64,000 bases of DNA, taken from NCBI RefSeq assembly GCF_003952465.1, contig NZ_CP034448.1, forward strand, positions 6,859,001-6,923,000. Reading direction: 5' to 3'. Below the pieces are notes generated by a model. The model saw nothing but the letters and a program-made list of their open reading frames with translations. It was not told where the DNA came from and searched no databases. The position numbers were made by a program, and so were the translations under genes. Of the stretch, positions 1-9,122 are shown piece by piece. Positions within the stretch are counted from its first letter, which is position 1, and every line of letters starts with the position of its first letter. The stretch is from Mesorhizobium sp. M1B.F.Ca.ET.045.04.1.1. Its GTDB lineage: Bacteria; Pseudomonadota; Alphaproteobacteria; Rhizobiales; Rhizobiaceae.

Positions 1-715
1 CAGTGGGAACGATGACGGCTGCCCGCGCCCTTGCGACAAGCGGCGAAACGACACTGTCGGTGATCGCGACGATTTCGAGCCCCATGGCCAACGCATAGTC
101 CGCGAGCTCGACCGCCGCGCGCGTGTAAGGTTTCACACTGACGGCCAGCAACGCGTCTCCCTTTTTTGCTTCCCGCAAGGCGTCTGGACCGGTGCCGCCA
201 GGACCGTCGAGTAGCCGTACTGAGCCTCCCGCCAAGCCATAGACATAGGCGAAATGGCAGGCGACCGGGTAGCTCGAGCGATAGCCGAGTACGTAGATAG
301 ATCCCGCCGCGGCGAGCGCCGTAGCGGCCCCTTTCACCGCATCGAGCGCCTCCGGCCGGCAAAGCGCCGCCATATGACGCTCCAGCGTCTCCGCCAAATC
401 GAAGGCCAGTGCGCCATCGCCACTCTGACGTCGGCGTGCGACCAAGGCCTCTGCCTTTCCGGAGAACTCCGTCTCGCCACGCCTCAGGGTCTGCGCATGG
501 AGATCGCGCAACCCCTCGTAACCGCTGAAGCCCATGCGCTGCGCCAGCCGCGTCATCGACGCCGGATTGACCCCGGCCAGCTTGGCCTGCTCGCGCATGG
601 AGAGAAGCGCCACATCGCGCGGATTGTCGAGCACCCACTGCGCCGCCGCGCGCAGTTGGCGCGGCATCGCGTCGAAGGCTTCCAGCAGCCGCGAACGGAA
701 GGCGGGTTCCAGCAT
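1..715 (-). CDS. RpiR-family regulator, partial at window edge
   Basis: Reading the minus strand from ATG at 715 gives an uninterrupted protein of 238 residues that runs off the left edge. Residues 1-80 form an RpiR-type helix-turn-helix, with the recognition helix region around 50-66 (NPASMTRLAQRMGFSGY). From about residue 130 a SIS sugar-phosphate-isomerase fold begins (GSIYVLGYRSSYPV). RpiR proteins sense phosphosugars or other ligands through the SIS domain. It is divergent from the ABC transporter operon that starts at 825, so it is the likely local regulator of that operon. An in-frame TTG at 751 is an alternative start. The family call is firm; the ligand is unknown. Confidence 0.85.
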   Translation of the reverse strand, partial: MLEPAFRSRLLEAFDAMPRQLRAAAQWVLDNPRDVALLSMREQAKLAGVNPASMTRLAQRMGFSGYEGLRDLHAQTLRRGETEFSGKAEALVARRRQSGDGALAFDLAETLERHMAALCRPEALDAVKGAATALAAAGSIYVLGYRSSYPVACHFAYVYGLAGGSVRLLDGPGGTGPDALREAKKGDALLAVSVKPYTRAAVELADYALAMGLEIVAITDSVVSPLVARARAAVIVPT

Positions 716-763
716 GAAGAGGAATTTACGCCTGCGGGCTTCGTGCTGCAATGAATATTTCAA

Positions 764-778
764 TTTCCTAAAAATGAG
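764..778. promoter_or_regulatory. Candidate XRE-cupin operator upstream of ABC operon
   Basis: TTTCCT-aaa-AATGAG sits 47 bases before the ATG at 825, in an AT-rich patch between the divergent RpiR gene and the transporter operon. It matches the first half of the motif recurring at 12864, 12894, 19140, 32698, 40233, 52953 and 54092; the second half is weak here. Confidence 0.35.
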
Positions 779-824
779 TGTAGTGTTTCATCCAAACCAA
801 TCAGAAGCAGGGAGGAACACACGC

Positions 825-2045
825 ATGAAACGCACACTCGAATGCTGGCTGGGCGCCGCCGCGCTCACTCTGGCGGCGCTGCCGTTCGCGGCCGCGCCAG
901 CGCAGGCCGAGGAACCGATCGCACTCGGTTGGGTCGGGCCGCTGTCACCGCCCGGCAACTATTCGGGCGGTCAGGAGATGCAATGGGCCGTGCAGCTCGG
1001 CGTGGATGAGGTCAACAAGGCCGGAGGCGTGCTCGGACGGCAGATCAACGTCACCTACGAGGATACAAAAGGCCAGCCGGCCGACGGCAGCGCGGCTGCC
1101 ATCAGGCTCATCACCAAGGACAATGTCGCCGCCATCTTCGGTGAATTCCATTCCTCCGTCGCATTGGCCGAGATCGAGGAGGCGCATAAATACGGCGTCG
1201 CCTGGGTCGGTACCGACGTGTGGGCGGACGCCATCACCGCCAAGCAATATCCGGAAGTGTACCGCCTGGCGCCTGCCAATTCTCTCGTCTACGTCAAGGC
1301 GGCCGACTGGACCGTTGAGCAGGGCTTCAAGAACGTCGCCATCATTGCCGAGAACACCGATTTCGGCCAGGGCGGCGCCAAAGTCATCGCCGACGAGCTG
1401 GAGGTCAAGAAAGTTCCCCACACGCTGGTAACGATCGACCTCGCCCAGCAAGATTTCACGCCCGCGCTTCTGAGGCTGATGAGCCAGGACCCGAAGCCGG
1501 ACGCCATCCAGATGGTTGTCGCCGGGCAGGCGCAGTACCAGCTCGTCAAGCAGGCCTGTCAGCTGGGATTTGCGCCTACCGCCGCGACCAAGCTGATCGG
1601 CTCCTCGGGTCTTCTTCAGAAGGAAGTCTGGGAAGTCGCGGGCGAATGCGCGAAGAACCTTCTGATCGTGAATGTCGCGCAGCCGACGTCGCAGTGGAAC
1701 GACAAGACCAAGGCCTTCGTCAAGGCTTTCACCGAGCGCTTCAATCGCGCGCCCACCGGTGTGGCGATGGAAGCCTACGATACGTTCAACGTCGTCGTGG
1801 AGGCGATCAAGAAGGCCGGTTCCGCCGACCGCAGCGCGATCGTCAAGGCGCTGGAAGGGATCAAGTACGAAGGCACCAACGCCACTTACAACTTCCCGAC
1901 GACCAAGGCGCCGGATTGGGCCTATCATCAGTTTGTCGACGTGCCCTTCACCATCATCCAGTATACGGCGATGAACCAGGCGCCAGGGGACGCGGCGGTC
2001 GTCTATCCGAAAAAATGGGCGACCAGCGACAAGATACTGCCCTGA
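825..2045 (+). CDS. ABC transporter substrate-binding protein (LivK type)
   Basis: A 406-residue periplasmic binding protein of the HAAT family (type I periplasmic fold). The ATG at 825 is preceded by GGAGG at 811-815 and gives a classic signal peptide: MKRTLECW, a hydrophobic stretch, then cleavage near AQA-EEP at residues 27-30. The mature protein opens with IALGWVGPLSPPGNYSGG, typical of LivK/UrtA-like proteins. It heads an operon with two permeases and two ATPases. The substrate cannot be read from the sequence; amino acids, amides or urea-like compounds are family precedents. The motif at 764-778 would place the operon with the methylamine genes, but that is inference. Confidence 0.9.
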   Translation: MKRTLECWLGAAALTLAALPFAAAPAQAEEPIALGWVGPLSPPGNYSGGQEMQWAVQLGVDEVNKAGGVLGRQINVTYEDTKGQPADGSAAAIRLITKDNVAAIFGEFHSSVALAEIEEAHKYGVAWVGTDVWADAITAKQYPEVYRLAPANSLVYVKAADWTVEQGFKNVAIIAENTDFGQGGAKVIADELEVKKVPHTLVTIDLAQQDFTPALLRLMSQDPKPDAIQMVVAGQAQYQLVKQACQLGFAPTAATKLIGSSGLLQKEVWEVAGECAKNLLIVNVAQPTSQWNDKTKAFVKAFTERFNRAPTGVAMEAYDTFNVVVEAIKKAGSADRSAIVKALEGIKYEGTNATYNFPTTKAPDWAYHQFVDVPFTIIQYTAMNQAPGDAAVVYPKKWATSDKILP

Positions 2046-2055
2046 GCGGAGCCAA

Positions 2056-2085
2056 GCCGGCGGCCTAACGGCCGCCGGCCATTTT
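2056..2085 (+). terminator. Hairpin between binding-protein and permease genes
   Basis: GCCGGCGGCC, loop TAAC, GGCCGCCGGC (2056-2079), followed by CATTTTA. A perfect 10-bp GC stem directly after the binding-protein stop codon. In such operons a hairpin here often stabilises the upstream message or partly ends transcription, so the binding protein is made in excess over the membrane subunits. Confidence 0.6.
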
Positions 2086-2116
2086 ATGCGCCCTCAGCGA
2101 AACAGGCGATGCAACG

Positions 2117-3016
2117 ATGAGCTATTTCCTTCTCCTGGCAGTCAACGGCCTCGTCATCGGCCTCATCTACGCCCTGACCGCCGCCGGGCTGACGCTGGTC
2201 TTCTCCGTGCTGAAGGTGGTCAATTTCGGTCACGGCTCGCTCTATATGCTGGGCGGCTACGCCTCCTACTACATCATCACCGCATTGCATGTGCCGCCGC
2301 TGGTCGGCGTTGCCGGCGCCATGGTTGCGCTTTTTATCTTCGGCGTCGTCTTCGAGCGGCTGGTGATTGCACCCATGTACACCGACAAGGTCGAGCGCAA
2401 GGACGAATATGCCATCATCGTCACCTTCGGCCTCACTATCCTGCTGACCAATCTCGGTCTTGTCGTCTTTGGCCCCTTCGCCAAGTCGCCACCCTCCTTC
2501 ATGACCGGCGCGCTGATCCTCGGCCCGTTGATCCTGCCCTATGACCGGCTGATCGCGGCCGTAACCGCGGTGGTGCTGTTGGTCGGACTTGCGCTCTTCC
2601 TCAAGCGCACATCGCTCGGCCAGGCCCTCGACGCGGTGAGCCAGAGCCGGGAATCGGCCGCCGTCATCGGCATCGACCCGCTTCGCATGTACACTGTAGC
2701 CTTCGGACTCGGTTCGGCGCTGGCCGGAGGCGCCGGCGCGCTGATCGCGCCGATCTTCGCGCTGTCACCGTCGATGGGCGACCTGCCGGCGGTGCAGGCC
2801 TTCATCATCATCGTGCTCGGTGGCATGGGCTCGGTCGGCGGCAGCATCGCCGGCGGCATCCTGCTCGGCCTTGTGCAAGGGCTCGGCGTCGGTTACCTGC
2901 CGGACCCGAACCGGGCGCTCGCCTACACGCAAGCCTTCGGCGCGTTGCTTCTGGTGGTTACGCTGCTGGTGCGGCCGACCGGCCTTTTCGGCCGCTCGCA
3001 TCTCCGCCTAGAATAG
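2117..3016 (+). CDS. ABC transporter permease (LivH type)
   Basis: A 299-residue polytopic inner-membrane permease of the branched-chain amino acid transporter class. The N-terminus LLLAVNGLVIGLIYALTAAG and the later GGMGSVGGSIAGG loop are characteristic of LivH. Only a weak ribosome binding site precedes the ATG at 2117. It lies between the binding protein (2045) and the LivM-type permease (3028), so it forms one half of the transmembrane channel. Confidence 0.9.
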   Translation: MSYFLLLAVNGLVIGLIYALTAAGLTLVFSVLKVVNFGHGSLYMLGGYASYYIITALHVPPLVGVAGAMVALFIFGVVFERLVIAPMYTDKVERKDEYAIIVTFGLTILLTNLGLVVFGPFAKSPPSFMTGALILGPLILPYDRLIAAVTAVVLLVGLALFLKRTSLGQALDAVSQSRESAAVIGIDPLRMYTVAFGLGSALAGGAGALIAPIFALSPSMGDLPAVQAFIIIVLGGMGSVGGSIAGGILLGLVQGLGVGYLPDPNRALAYTQAFGALLLVVTLLVRPTGLFGRSHLRLE

Positions 3017-3027
3017 GAGTGCCGGCA

Positions 3028-4011
3028 ATGACGCGCTCTTCCCTCTTTTCCCGGGCGACGCAGGCGATCCTGCTCATGGCCGCGGTCTTACTGCCTGTCC
3101 TCGGCATCGGCCCATATTGGACGCATGTCGGCGCGATCGCATGGTACTACGCGCTGCTCGCGGCAAGCTGGGCGCTGCTCGCCGGCTTTGCCGGCCAGTT
3201 TTCTTTCGCCCATGTCGCCTTCGCGGCGCTGGGCGGCTACGCCTCGGCGTTGTGCATCGCGCGCTTCGGCCTGCCGCTGCCGATAGCCATTATCGTCGGC
3301 ATCGTGCTTGCCATGGTGACCGGCGCGCTGATCGGCGCGCTGGTGCTCAGATTGTCCGGACCTTACCTGGCGCTCTTCACGCTCGCCATCTCCGAGATTT
3401 TCCGCATGATGCTGATCGCCGAGGAGGATTTCACGCGCGGCATGCTCGGCTTGCCGGTGCCGGGCCTGTTCCCGGGCCGCTCCGACCTTCCCTACTACTA
3501 TCTTGGCCTCGGCCTAGTCGTACTTGCCGTGGCCGGCATGAACTGGCTGCTCGCCACCCGTGTCGGCCTTTTCCTGCGCGCCATCCGCGAAGACGAGGGC
3601 GCGGCGCGGGCCAGCGGTGTCGACACAACTCGCTACAAGATCCTCGTCTTCGTCGTCACCAGCGTCATCGCCGCCATTGCCGGCATCTACTACGGCCATT
3701 TCATCGGTATCCTGACGCCGAACATGGCCATCCTGCCGGAAATGGGTCTGGTCGTCGCCATGGCGGTCATCGGCGGCATCGAGAGCCTGCCCGGCGCGGT
3801 CATCGGTGCCGTCGTCGTCTACCTGCTGTCGGAATCGCTTCGTTCCTACGGAGAGTGGCGCTTCGTGCTGATGGGGCTAGCTCTGATCCTGGTGCAGCGC
3901 TTCGCCCAGAACGGCCTCTTCCCCATCCTCGAACAGTGGAGCCGGCCGCGACGGATAGGTCGCAGCACCGCAAAGACGGCCTCGATAAAGGAGGAGCGCC
4001 ATGCCGGCTGA
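3028..4011 (+). CDS. ABC transporter permease (LivM type)
   Basis: A 327-residue polytopic permease, partner of the LivH-type protein. Family marks are FAGQFSFAHVAFAALGGYA (about residues 56-74) and the AIREDEGAARASGVD cytoplasmic loop that couples to the ATPase. An upstream GTG at 3019 is in frame, but it lies inside the AGGAG ribosome binding site (3015-3019), so ATG 3028 is preferred. The gene overlaps the following ATPase start by 11 bases, which indicates translational coupling. Confidence 0.9.
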   Translation: MTRSSLFSRATQAILLMAAVLLPVLGIGPYWTHVGAIAWYYALLAASWALLAGFAGQFSFAHVAFAALGGYASALCIARFGLPLPIAIIVGIVLAMVTGALIGALVLRLSGPYLALFTLAISEIFRMMLIAEEDFTRGMLGLPVPGLFPGRSDLPYYYLGLGLVVLAVAGMNWLLATRVGLFLRAIREDEGAARASGVDTTRYKILVFVVTSVIAAIAGIYYGHFIGILTPNMAILPEMGLVVAMAVIGGIESLPGAVIGAVVVYLLSESLRSYGEWRFVLMGLALILVQRFAQNGLFPILEQWSRPRRIGRSTAKTASIKEERHAG

Positions 4012-4740
4012 CAACAACGCGCCTTTCTTCTCGGTCGAGGGGCTTGCCAAGCATTTCGGCGGGATCCACGCCGTCGAGGGGCTTTCCTTCACCCTTTCGC
4101 GCGGTGAGATCGTCGGATTGATCGGCCCGAACGGTTCGGGCAAAACCACGACTATCAACATGGTGACGGGTGCGCTGAAGCCGACTGCCGGCGCCATCGT
4201 CGTGGAGGGCACGGACATGGCGCGCTCGGCAGCGCACCTCTATGCCCGGCGCGGCGTGGCCCGCACCTTCCAGGTGCCCCGCCTGTTCCGGCGCATGACG
4301 GTGCTGGAAACCTTATGGTGCCGGCGCTCTCCGAGGCGGCGGCGCGCCATGCAACTTCGGAAGCGCGGGCCCGCGCGGTGCTGGCCTTCCTGCGTCTCGA
4401 CCATCTCGCCGACGACTATGCGCGTTCGCTCTCGGGCGGCCAGCAAAAGCTTTTGGAGCTTGGCCGGGCGCTGATGCTGAAGCCGCGGCTCCTGCTGCTT
4501 GACGAGCCCTTTGCCGGCGTGCATCCACGCCTTCTCGACCAGATCGCCGAGCACATCCGCAGCCTTAACCGGGACGGCTACACCATCGTGCTGGTCGATC
4601 ACAATCTGGAAGCGGTCCAATCCGTGGTCACGCGCGTCATGGTGATGGCGCGTGGCCGCAAGATCGCCGACGGGCCTGCCGCCGACGTGCTGCGGGATCC
4701 GGAGGTCGTGCGCGCTTACACCGGAACGCGGGTACATTAA
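4001..4740 (+). pseudogene. ABC transporter ATPase (LivG type), frameshifted
   Basis: ATG 4001 with GGAGGAG upstream starts a LivG-like ATPase: Walker A GPNGSGKTT near residues 43-51 and RGVARTFQVPRLFRRMTVLE. After about 4308 this frame leaves the family, and homology resumes one frame over with MVPALSEAAA, the signature LSGGQQKLLELGRAL and Walker B LLLLDEPFAGVHP, ending at 4740. The break lies in a GGAAACC run; one more A would restore ENLMVPAL. Either the gene is inactivated by a one-base deletion or the base is missing from the sequence. The rest of the operon is intact, which favours sequence error or very recent damage. Confidence 0.8.
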
Positions 4741-4741
4741 G

Positions 4742-5521
4742 ATGGCCGACGTCGCTTCCACGTCCCGATCCCAAAGCTGGCCCCGGTCAGCACCGCTGCT
4801 TTCATGCGAGAACCTGGTCGCTGGCTATACGCGCGACATCGACATTCTGCGCGACCTGTCCGCCAAGGCCTGGGCCGGGCGCATATCCTGCGTCGTCGGC
4901 CCGAACGGCACGGGCAAATCGACCCTCCTCAAGGCGCTGTTCGGCTTTCTCAAGCCGAGCAGCGGCCGCGTCAGGCTTGGTGATAAGGACATCACGGGCC
5001 AGCCGCCCTTCCGCATGCTCGCCGCCGGGCTCGCCTACCTGCCGCAGCGCCCGAGCCTGTTCCCGCACCTGACGGTCGAGACCAACCTCAAGCTCGGCCT
5101 GTGGCACGCGAGGCCGAAGAAGGCTGTGCTCGCCGAAAAGCTGGAGCGCGCCTATGCGCGCTTTCCCATCATCCGCGAGAAACGCGCGCAGCCGGCCGGC
5201 CAGCTATCCGGCGGCCAGCAGAGGCAGGTCGAGATCGCCCGCAGCCTGATGACCGACCCGTCGATCTATCTCATCGATGAGCCGACCGCCGGCGTCGACC
5301 CGCAGACCAGCGAACTCATCTACGAGATCGTCCGCGACCTGGCGCGCGACCTCGGCAAGGCGGTGCTGCTGGTCGACCAGGACATCCGCGCCGCGCTCGC
5401 CATCACCGACTATGTCTACGTGGTCAAGAACGGAGCGGTCTTTTCGGAAGGCGCGCGCGAGGATTTCGGCAGCGACACGGACGCGCTGGTCGCACGCTGG
5501 CTTTACGCCAGCGGTGAATGA
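4742..5521 (+). CDS. ABC transporter ATPase (LivF type)
   Basis: A 259-residue cytoplasmic ATPase, second nucleotide-binding subunit of the transporter. Walker A is GPNGTGKST, the signature is LSGGQQRQVEIARSL and Walker B is IYLIDEPTAGVDP. It begins one base after the LivG-type stop codon and is the last gene of the operon. Downstream is a repeat hairpin (5552-5596) before the convergent amidase gene. Confidence 0.9.
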   Translation: MADVASTSRSQSWPRSAPLLSCENLVAGYTRDIDILRDLSAKAWAGRISCVVGPNGTGKSTLLKALFGFLKPSSGRVRLGDKDITGQPPFRMLAAGLAYLPQRPSLFPHLTVETNLKLGLWHARPKKAVLAEKLERAYARFPIIREKRAQPAGQLSGGQQRQVEIARSLMTDPSIYLIDEPTAGVDPQTSELIYEIVRDLARDLGKAVLLVDQDIRAALAITDYVYVVKNGAVFSEGAREDFGSDTDALVARWLYASGE

Positions 5522-5551
5522 CATTGGTTCGCATCTGCAGCCCGCTCTGGG

Positions 5552-5653
5552 GCATGTCTCCCGAAAGTGGAAACCGGTTTCGGGACAAGGACATGCGTAA
5601 AATCAAAGGCTTAAAGCGATGGAGCGCATCTGAAAGATCGCGACGCGCTTTAG
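5552..5653. repeat. Rhizobial palindromic intergenic repeat
   Basis: GCATGTC at 5552 pairs with GACATGC at 5590, with an inner stem TCCCGAAA / TTTCGGGA. It is followed by an AAATCAAAGGCTTAAAGCG tail. A second copy with the same organisation lies at 26302. Repeats of this design are common between genes of Mesorhizobium and its relatives. It sits between two convergent genes and may also act as a terminator. Confidence 0.65.
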
Positions 5654-7065
5654 GGCTGCCCGTAACCTTGAGGCGGTTCGAACAGTCCGCCTCGCGCAAC
5701 CTCGAGCGCACGCCCGATCCTGAGCGCGACGGCGTCATCGAAGTGGCGCACCACGATCTGCAGCGCGGCGGGCAGACCTGCGACAAGCCCCGCCGGCACG
5801 CTCAGCGCCGCCATGTCCATCAGGTTCACCAGGCGCGTGAAAGTGCCCAGCGGGGTCTTGGCCTCGTCGATTTCCGCCAGCGGCGGCGCCAGGATCGGCG
5901 CAGTTGGCGTCAGCAACGCGTGCGCGCCCTCCAGATAGCGGAGAAATTCGGCCTGCAGGTCTCGCCTCAGCCCGAGAAGCTCCTGATAGCGCGCGCCGTC
6001 GATTTCCCTGCCGCGCAGAATCCGTGCCCTGATGACCGGATGGACGACACTCGTCTCAGACTCCACATATTCGCGCATGTGATGCCATGCCTCCGCCGCC
6101 ATGAGGTCGCCGGTCGTGGCCATGTATTCCTCGGGAGATCGCGGCATGGCTTTTTCTTCGATCTCGGCGCCAAGCCCGGTCAATTGCTGGACAGTCGCCC
6201 GAAAAATCGTCAGCACGCCATCTTGAACCGAGCCGAGGTCGCGCTCCGAGGGGATGCGCAGGCGCAGGCCCTTGACCCCATGCTCCAAGGTTTGCAGCGG
6301 ATCGGGTGCAGAGACGCAGAATGTCGCGGGATCGCTCGGGTCCGGCCCTTGCAGAAGAGAGAGCAGCAGTGCCGCGTCTTCGACGGACCGGACCAAGGGG
6401 CCGACGCTGTCGAACGATGCGGCCAGAGGCAGCAAACCGCCGCGCCCGACCAGGCCGACGGACGTCTTCAGGCCGACGACGCCGCACATGGACGCAGGAT
6501 TGCGCACCGATCCGCCGGTGTCGGTGCCGAGCGCGACCGGCACAAGGCCGGCGGCCACCGCGACGCCCGAACCGCTCGACGAACCTCCGGGAGCCCTTGC
6601 AACATCGCAGTCGCGCGGGTTGAGCGGCGTGCCCAGGATGGCGTTGGTACCCCATCCTCCGAATGCGAATTCCACGGTATGCGCCTTGCCGAACGCGATC
6701 ATGCCCGCCTGCGTCAGCCGTCGCACGGCATTGGCCGTTATGGTGGCGGGCTGCCCGGAAAGAGCCTTCGATCCAGCCGAGGTCGCGTAACCCGCCATGT
6801 GGAACAGGTCCTTGACGGCGAAAGGGATGCCGTCGAGCGGGCCGAGCACGGCTCCCCGGCTTCTGCGCTCATCGGCAGCAGCCGCCGCCGCAAGTGCTGC
6901 CTCGGAGAAAATCTCCACGAAGGCATGCAACTGCCCGTCATGCATCGCCGCCCGGCCCAGTGCGCGCCGGACAATATCGGTCGATGTCGTTGCGCCGATG
7001 CGCAGCGACGCGGCAAGCTCGCTCGCGGTGGCAAATGGCGACAGTTTTTCGGCTGTGTCAGTCAT
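5650..7065 (-). CDS. Amidase signature family hydrolase
   Basis: A 471-residue amidase of the Ser-cisSer-Lys class. The triad can be read as Lys85 (PFAVKDLF), a serine of GGSSSGSG at 160-167 and nucleophile Ser186 (GTDTGGSVRNPAS). Such enzymes hydrolyse carboxamides to acid and ammonia, or act as GatA-like transferases; here there are no gatB or gatC neighbours. ATG 7065 (MTDTAEKLSP) with an AGAGGGA-like site upstream is preferred over in-frame starts further out. It is divergent from the BKACE gene at 7133 with 67 bases between, which suggests a shared control region. Substrate unknown. Confidence 0.85.
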   Translation of the reverse strand: MTDTAEKLSPFATASELAASLRIGATTSTDIVRRALGRAAMHDGQLHAFVEIFSEAALAAAAAADERRSRGAVLGPLDGIPFAVKDLFHMAGYATSAGSKALSGQPATITANAVRRLTQAGMIAFGKAHTVEFAFGGWGTNAILGTPLNPRDCDVARAPGGSSSGSGVAVAAGLVPVALGTDTGGSVRNPASMCGVVGLKTSVGLVGRGGLLPLAASFDSVGPLVRSVEDAALLLSLLQGPDPSDPATFCVSAPDPLQTLEHGVKGLRLRIPSERDLGSVQDGVLTIFRATVQQLTGLGAEIEEKAMPRSPEEYMATTGDLMAAEAWHHMREYVESETSVVHPVIRARILRGREIDGARYQELLGLRRDLQAEFLRYLEGAHALLTPTAPILAPPLAEIDEAKTPLGTFTRLVNLMDMAALSVPAGLVAGLPAALQIVVRHFDDAVALRIGRALEVARGGLFEPPQGYGQP

Positions 7066-7132
7066 CGTGATTCCAGGTCCCTCTTGCCAAAGACCATAGA
7101 TTGAAGCCGCCTGGGAAACAAAGAGGTGAAAC

Positions 7133-7969
7133 ATGACCGCCGATCCCTTGCTCATCATGGTTGCGCCGAATGGCGCCCGGCGCACCAAAAGCGACCATCC
7201 CGCCCTGCCGATGACGGTTCCGGAACTGGCGGAGACGGCAGCGGCATGTTTGGCCGAGGGTGCGGCCGCAATGCATGTTCATGTGCGCGACGAGGCGGGA
7301 GCGCATGCGCTCGACGCCGATCTCTACGCTGAAGCGCTCGCCGCGATCCGTGAGCGCACGAACGGCGGAATGATTGTCCAGGTCACGACGGAAGCGGTCG
7401 GCCGCTATTCGCCCTCAGAGCAGATGCAACTGATCCGCGCGCTCCGCCCCGCCGCGGTTTCGGTCGCGCTGCGCGAAATCCTGCGCGCGGGGGAGGCGGC
7501 GGCGTCCGCCTTCTTCGCCTGGACAGCCGAGCAAGGCATCGGCGTGCAGCACATCCTCTATGACGAGGGCGATCTCGAGAAATTCGCGCAATTGTCTCGA
7601 CGGGGAGACTTTGGCGATATGCGCCGGCCGCGGTTGCTTTTCGTGCTCGGCCGCTACGCGCGCGATCAGGAAAGTCGACCTGAAGATCTCGATGCTTTCC
7701 TTGCCGGCCTCCAACGCCACCGACTCGCTACGGACACGGTCTGGTCGGTCTGCGCTTTCGGTCGCGGCGAAACCTCCGCCCTGGCGACGGCCATCGCACG
7801 GGGCGGTCATGTTCGTGTGGGGTTCGAGAACTCGCTATGGAATGCCGATGGGGAGGTAGCGCGCGACAACGCCGAGCGCGTCGCTGTCATCGCCCGCGTA
7901 GCCGCCAATGCAGAGCGGCCGCTTGCATCGGCTCAGCAGGCCAGGGCCATCCTTGGAATTGCCTGTTGA
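7133..7969 (+). CDS. BKACE-family (DUF849) beta-keto acid cleavage enzyme
   Basis: A 278-residue protein of the family that includes 3-keto-5-aminohexanoate cleavage enzyme. The family condenses a beta-keto acid with acetyl-CoA to give acetoacetate and a CoA ester, using a zinc ion in a TIM barrel. The zinc motif HVH is visible at residues 48-50 (AAMHVHVRDEAG), and the N-terminal IMVAPNGARRTKSDHPALP is typical. The divergent amidase neighbour suggests degradation of an amide-containing compound, which is inference. The particular keto acid cannot be assigned. Confidence 0.85.
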   Translation: MTADPLLIMVAPNGARRTKSDHPALPMTVPELAETAAACLAEGAAAMHVHVRDEAGAHALDADLYAEALAAIRERTNGGMIVQVTTEAVGRYSPSEQMQLIRALRPAAVSVALREILRAGEAAASAFFAWTAEQGIGVQHILYDEGDLEKFAQLSRRGDFGDMRRPRLLFVLGRYARDQESRPEDLDAFLAGLQRHRLATDTVWSVCAFGRGETSALATAIARGGHVRVGFENSLWNADGEVARDNAERVAVIARVAANAERPLASAQQARAILGIAC

Positions 7970-8071
7970 TGCGGCCGCGAAAATCGCCGCCGAAACTACG
8001 CTATTGCCGCCGTTTTCCCTCTACTCCCACTCGATTGTCTAAATACCCTATAACATACCGAAATCACTAGG

Positions 8072-9116
8072 TGTTTGATCCCAGGCTTTGATGGGGCATC
8101 CTTATCCTCCGAATCGAAGGAGGCACTATGGGCCAGGTTCTCCATGGGAGCGCCACGACGACAGAGGCGGTCCGTCGAGCGATACAACATAGTCAAGAGA
8201 GCCTGAGAGCCCTAGCCAAGCGCTACGGGATCAACCAGAAGACTGTCGCGAAGTGGCGGGAGCGGACCTCAACAGCCGACCTTCCGACGGGACCGAAAGA
8301 GCCGCGGTCGACGGTTCTTTTCGTCGAAGAGGAGGCGGTCATCGTCGCCTTCCGGCGCTACACGCTACTGCCGCTCGACGACTGCCTCTATGCGCTGCAG
8401 CCGACGATCCCGCATCTGACGCGATCTTCATTGCACCGCTGCCTCCAGCGCCACGGCATTGGCCGCCTGCCCGATGTCGAGGGTGACAGGCCGGCGAAGA
8501 GGAAGTTCAAGAGCTACCCGATCGGCTACTTCCACGTCGACATTGCCGAGGTGCGGACAGAACAGGGCAAGCTGCACATGTTCGTGGCCATCGACCGCAC
8601 CTCGAAGTTCGCCTTCGTCGAATTGCATGAAAAGGCCACCACCGCCGTCTCGCGAGAGTTCCTGCTTCGGTTGATCGCGGCCGTTTCCCTACAAGATCCA
8701 CACCGTGCTCACTGACAACGGCATCCAGTTCACCACGCCCGGCGCAGGAGGATCAGCCGTGCCGCTGATCAAAGAGGCCATCGCCAACGGCGAGCGCTTC
8801 TGGGCTCATGCCTTCGAATACACCTGCGCCACCAACGGCATCGAGCACCGTACCACCAGAGCCAAGCATCCGTGGACCAACGGCCAGGTCGAGAGGATGA
8901 ACCGCACCATCAAGGACGCCACCGTCAAGCGCTTCTATTACGAGAGCCACGATCAGCTGGGCCAGCACCTTGCCGACTTCGTCACGGCTTACAACTTCGC
9001 CCGCAGGCTGAAGACGCTCAAAGGGCTCACACCCTACGAGTTCGTCTGCAAGGCGTGGACCACTCAGCCCGAACGCTTCAGACTAAATCCGCTCCAGGAA
9101 ATGCCGGGACTAAACA
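8072..9116 (+). mobile_element. IS481-type insertion sequence
   Basis: About 1045 bp bounded by imperfect inverted repeats. The left end is TGTTTGATCCCAGGC at 8072; the right end, read on the other strand, is TGTTTAGTCCCGGC ending at 9116. CTAG tetranucleotides flank both sides (8067-8070 and 9118-9121), in keeping with the NCTAGN target preference known for IS481. The length matches the roughly 1.05 kb of that family. The only gene is the broken transposase. Confidence 0.8.
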
Positions 9117-9121
9117 TCTAG
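8128..9121 (+). pseudogene. IS481-type transposase, frameshifted
   Basis: The first part (8128-8715) has an N-terminal helix-turn-helix (ALAKRYGINQKTVAKWRER) and the start of a DDE integrase core (YFHVDIAEVRTEQGKLHMFVA). The frame then shifts near 8685-8690 in GCCGTTTCCC. The second part (8705-9121) has the rest of the core: VLTDNGIQFT, HPWTNGQVERMNRTIKDATVK and a C-terminal YNFARRLKTLKGLTPYE. Removing one T restores VPYKIHTVLTDNG. The catalytic D, D and E residues are present but split between frames, so the element is probably immobile unless this is a read error. Confidence 0.85.
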
Positions 9122-9122
9122 C

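Noticed and set aside
5518..7104. Long plus-strand frame opposite the amidase.
   Set aside because: It has basic low-complexity text without motifs, and the amidase on the minus strand has its full catalytic triad.
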